From DASSHA01 sp035693145 (GTDB lineage Bacteria > Chloroflexota > Limnocylindria > Limnocylindrales > CSP1-4), in contig DASSHA010000139.1 in the NCBI GenBank assembly GCA_035693145.1, forward strand, positions 1-7,623: a stretch of 7,623 nucleotides of DNA, in the 5' to 3' direction. A program made the position numbers and the translations under genes. Shown here in pieces: positions 5,736 through 7,623 of this stretch. The notes under the pieces are model-generated. The model was not told the DNA's origin. It made no database searches and saw only the letters and a program-made list of their open reading frames with translations. Numbering within the stretch: position 1 is the stretch's first letter; each line of letters begins with the position of its first letter.

Positions 5736-7132
5736 GCGAGCACCCTTTCGAGGTCGTCGAAGAACGCGGGGTAGGAGATCGCGGCGCTCGAGGCGGCGGT
5801 GACGAAGGTCGGACCGTCCGCGATGAGACCGGCGACCGCGAACGTCATCGCCAGACGATGATCGAGCAGCGCGTCGGTTCGTGCAGCGCGAAGGGCCCCG
5901 CCTCCGTGGATCGTGAGGTCGTCGCCGTCGACTTCGATCCGTGCGCCGAGGGCGGTCAGCCCGGCGGCAATGCCGGCGACGCGGTCGGACTCCTTCACCC
6001 GGAGCTCGCCGGCGCCGCGGATCGTCGACGTCCCGGACGCCTGCGTCGCGGCCAGGCACAGGACCGGGATCTCGTCGATCGCCGCGGCGACGTCGACCGG
6101 GCCCAGATCCACGGCCCGAAGCGTCGACGACCGCACGCTCAGCCGGCCCGCCGGCTCGCCCATGACGGCGTCGACCGCCGGGTCGGTGCCAGGGTGCAGG
6201 GTGGGCTCGACGACGACGTCGGCGCCCATCCGGCGGAGGATGTCGACGGCCGCCGTCCGCGTCGGGTTGAGCCCGACACCCTCGAGGACGAGCTCCGCAT
6301 CGGGGTGGATCGCGCCGGCGACGAGCCAGAACATCGCCGCCGATACGTCGCCCGGGACGACTTCGTCGAAGGCGAGGATCTGCTGCCCGCCGGCCACCGA
6401 GACCCGGACCGTGTCGTCGATCGCTTCCGTGCCGACCGCCACCCCGCGAGCCCGGAGCATCCGCTCGGTATGGTCGCGCGTCGCGACGCCCTCGCTGACG
6501 CTCGTCACGCCGTCGGCGCGAAGCCCCGCGAGGAGGACGGCCGACTTGACCTGCGCGCTCGGAACCTCCGTCGCGTGATCGATGGCCGTGAGCGGCGAGC
6601 GACCGTCGATCGAGATCGGGGCCAGGGTCCCGCCTCGACGCGCGGCGATGGCTGCCCCCATGGAGCGCAGCGGCCGAACGATTCGGCCGAGCGGGCGTCC
6701 CCGGAGCGAGGCGTCGCCGCTCAGAACGGCGTGGAACGGGCGACCGGCGAGGATCCCCGCGAGCAGCCGGAGCGACGTTCCCGAGTTCCCGCAGTCGAGG
6801 ATGTCCTCGGGCTCGGTCAGCCCGTCGATGCCCGGCGAGACGACGCGGTAGTCCACCCGGCCATCGGCGGCGGCTCGCCGATTGACGGTCGCGCCGAGTG
6901 CGGAGACGAGTCCGGCGGTCGTCCGCACGTCCTGGCCGTCACCGACGCCCGACAGGCGAGAGGTTCCGGCGGCGAGCGCGGCGAGGAGCAGCGCGCGGTG
7001 GCTGATCGACTTGTCGCCGGGCAGGCGGAGGGTGCCGCGAAGGCGCGGGGCCGGACGGACCTCGACGACGTCGGCAGCGTCGGACAGTGGGCCGGACGGC
7101 ACGCGCGCCGGACGGGGCGCGACGGCGTTCAA
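5732..7132 (-). CDS. aroA: 3-phosphoshikimate 1-carboxyvinyltransferase (EPSP synthase), class II motifs
   Basis: The 466-aa enzyme transfers enolpyruvyl from PEP to shikimate-3-phosphate, step 6. Motifs in order are LPGDKSISHRALLLAAL (37-53), LDCGNSGTSLRLL (112-124), GDASLRGRPLGR (139-150), SAQVKSAVLLAGL (192-204), RDHTE (219-223), VVPGDVSAAMFW (258-269), NPTRT (289-293), DEIP (353-356, catalytic D353), ELRVKESDR (376-384, E381) and DHRLAM (424-429). The pattern GDKS, SAQVK, RDHTE, NPTR is that described for class II EPSP synthases. The chosen start is TTG 7132-7130, which overlaps the DAHP synthase stop as TTGA and has GGCAGG 6 nt upstream. The overlap style matches three other junctions in the operon. 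An in-frame GTG at 7102 would shorten the protein by 10 residues and remains possible. Either way about 20-30 poorly conserved residues precede the fold. The open frame continues upstream through the DAHP synthase gene but resembles nothing there. Confidence 0.95.
   Translation of the reverse strand: MNAVAPRPARVPSGPLSDAADVVEVRPAPRLRGTLRLPGDKSISHRALLLAALAAGTSRLSGVGDGQDVRTTAGLVSALGATVNRRAAADGRVDYRVVSPGIDGLTEPEDILDCGNSGTSLRLLAGILAGRPFHAVLSGDASLRGRPLGRIVRPLRSMGAAIAARRGGTLAPISIDGRSPLTAIDHATEVPSAQVKSAVLLAGLRADGVTSVSEGVATRDHTERMLRARGVAVGTEAIDDTVRVSVAGGQQILAFDEVVPGDVSAAMFWLVAGAIHPDAELVLEGVGLNPTRTAAVDILRRMGADVVVEPTLHPGTDPAVDAVMGEPAGRLSVRSSTLRAVDLGPVDVAAAIDEIPVLCLAATQASGTSTIRGAGELRVKESDRVAGIAAGLTALGARIEVDGDDLTIHGGGALRAARTDALLDHRLAMTFAVAGLIADGPTFVTAASSAAISYPAFFDDLERVLA
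5743..5748 (-). promoter_or_regulatory. Ribosome binding site of aroE
   Basis: The minus strand reads AAAGGG, then a 7-nt spacer, then ATG at 5735. It lies inside the last codons of aroA and supports the aroE start that overlaps the aroA stop. Confidence 0.65.
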
Positions 7133-7623
7133 TGGCGGCCTGCCGCGAGGGCGAGCGCCGGGCCGGGCGCGGGTTCGGCGGCCAACGACGCGACCTGCTC
7201 GTGGACCTTCACGACACCGTCGGCGAGCTCCGCGTACATCGCGAGCGTGAGCGACTGCTCGCCGTCCGAGAGCGCCTCGTCCGGTCGCGGATGGACCTCG
7301 ACCATGATCCCATCCGCCCCGACGGCGACGCCGCCGAGCGCGAGCGGCGGGACGAGCCAGCGCTTCCCGGTCGCGTGGCTCGGGTCGACGACGACGGGCA
7401 GGTGGGTGAGATGGCGGAGCAGGGGAACGGCGGCGAGGTCGAGCGTGTTCCGCGTGTACGTCTCGAACGTCCGAATCCCGCGCTCGCACAGGATGACGTT
7501 CGGGTTGCCCGAGCTGACGATGTACTCGGCGGCCATGAGCCACTCCTCGACCGTCGCGCCGTAGCCACGCTTGAGCATGACCGGCCTCGCGATCCGGCCG
7601 ACCGCGGTGAGGAGCGAGTAGTT
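7129..7623 (-). CDS. aroF: 3-deoxy-7-phosphoheptulonate (DAHP) synthase, type I-beta, C-terminal fragment
   Basis: The 164 C-terminal residues are in the window; the frame is open to the right edge and the start lies outside. The enzyme condenses PEP with erythrose-4-phosphate, the committed first step of aromatic biosynthesis. The fragment begins at NYSLLTAVG and continues with PVMLKRG (14-20, PEP-binding Lys18), ILCERGIRTFE (44-54), YTRNTLDL (56-63), VVDPSHATGKR (78-88, metal ligand H83), ADGIMVEVHP (103-112, E109) and ALSDGEQ (117-123, D120). These are the barrel motifs of the Bacillus/Thermotoga-type (KDO8P synthase-like) branch. The last 20 residues are an Ala/Pro tail. Whether a regulatory ferredoxin-like or chorismate mutase domain precedes the barrel cannot be seen. 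Its stop overlaps the aroA start. The symbol is given by family habit; aroG or aroA(G) would be equally acceptable. Confidence 0.93.
   Translation of the reverse strand, partial: NYSLLTAVGRIARPVMLKRGYGATVEEWLMAAEYIVSSGNPNVILCERGIRTFETYTRNTLDLAAVPLLRHLTHLPVVVDPSHATGKRWLVPPLALGGVAVGADGIMVEVHPRPDEALSDGEQSLTLAMYAELADGVVKVHEQVASLAAEPAPGPALALAAGRH

Noticed and set aside
5736..6059. Possible 108-residue N-terminal extension of AroE
   Set aside because: It is an out-of-frame reading of the aroA 3' end with low-complexity Arg/Asp sequence. The ATG at 5735 matches the family start and has AAAGGG upstream.
7133..7543. Possible 137-residue N-terminal extension of AroA
   Set aside because: It overlaps the well-conserved DAHP synthase frame and resembles no domain.
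5858..7564. 568-codon open frame on the plus strand
   Set aside because: It lies antisense to aroA and the DAHP synthase gene and is Arg/Asp/Gly-rich with no recognisable motif. Such frames are expected opposite genes with G/C at third codon positions.
1..7623. tRNA or rRNA genes, CRISPR arrays, insertion sequences, attachment sites, rho-independent terminators or promoters
   Set aside because: None was seen. The largest gap between genes is 17 nt, and no hairpin followed by a T-run, direct-repeat array or transposase-like frame stands out on either strand.

Overview
The window is a high-GC bacterial segment (roughly 70% G+C by eye) that carries a single tightly packed gene train on the minus strand. 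Transcription therefore runs from the right edge to the left edge. The nine genes in order are: a 3'-terminal fragment of a DAHP synthase (edge to 7129), aroA, aroE, aroC, an aroK-aroB fusion, aroQ (type II dehydroquinase), a monofunctional AroQ-fold chorismate mutase, gluQ, and the first 31 codons of a rhomboid-family membrane protease (94 to 1). Four junctions are 4-nt stop/start overlaps (TTGA, ATGA, ATGA, GTGA). The other four are gaps of 1, 11, 13 and 17 nt. No room is left for internal promoters or terminators, so I read this as one polycistronic, largely translationally coupled unit.

Functionally, the train encodes all seven steps from PEP plus erythrose-4-phosphate to chorismate: DAHP synthase (1), the AroB half of the fusion (2), AroQ (3), AroE (4), the AroK half of the fusion (5), AroA (6) and AroC (7). 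Chorismate mutase then opens the Phe/Tyr branch. Every enzyme keeps the catalytic residues I could check. The last two genes leave the pathway: gluQ encodes a tRNA-modifying glutamyl-queuosine-tRNA(Asp) synthetase, and the rhomboid gene starts 17 nt after it.

The organism cannot be fixed from this sequence. The base composition, GTG and TTG starts, and Ala/Arg-rich low-complexity C-terminal tails suit a high-GC lineage such as Actinomycetota or high-GC Chloroflexota (inference). The AroK-AroB fusion is a useful taxonomic handle; a fusion of this kind is known from Thermotoga.

I see no exotic or defence-type system. The points worth a second look are the complete pathway in one coupled train, the kinase-synthase fusion, EPSP synthase motifs of the glyphosate-tolerant class II type, a Gln-to-Glu change at a key active-site position of the chorismate mutase, the gluQ and rhomboid genes at the end of the operon, and a four-cysteine zinc site in GluQ. 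The plus strand has no gene I can support; its long open frames are shadows of the minus-strand genes.
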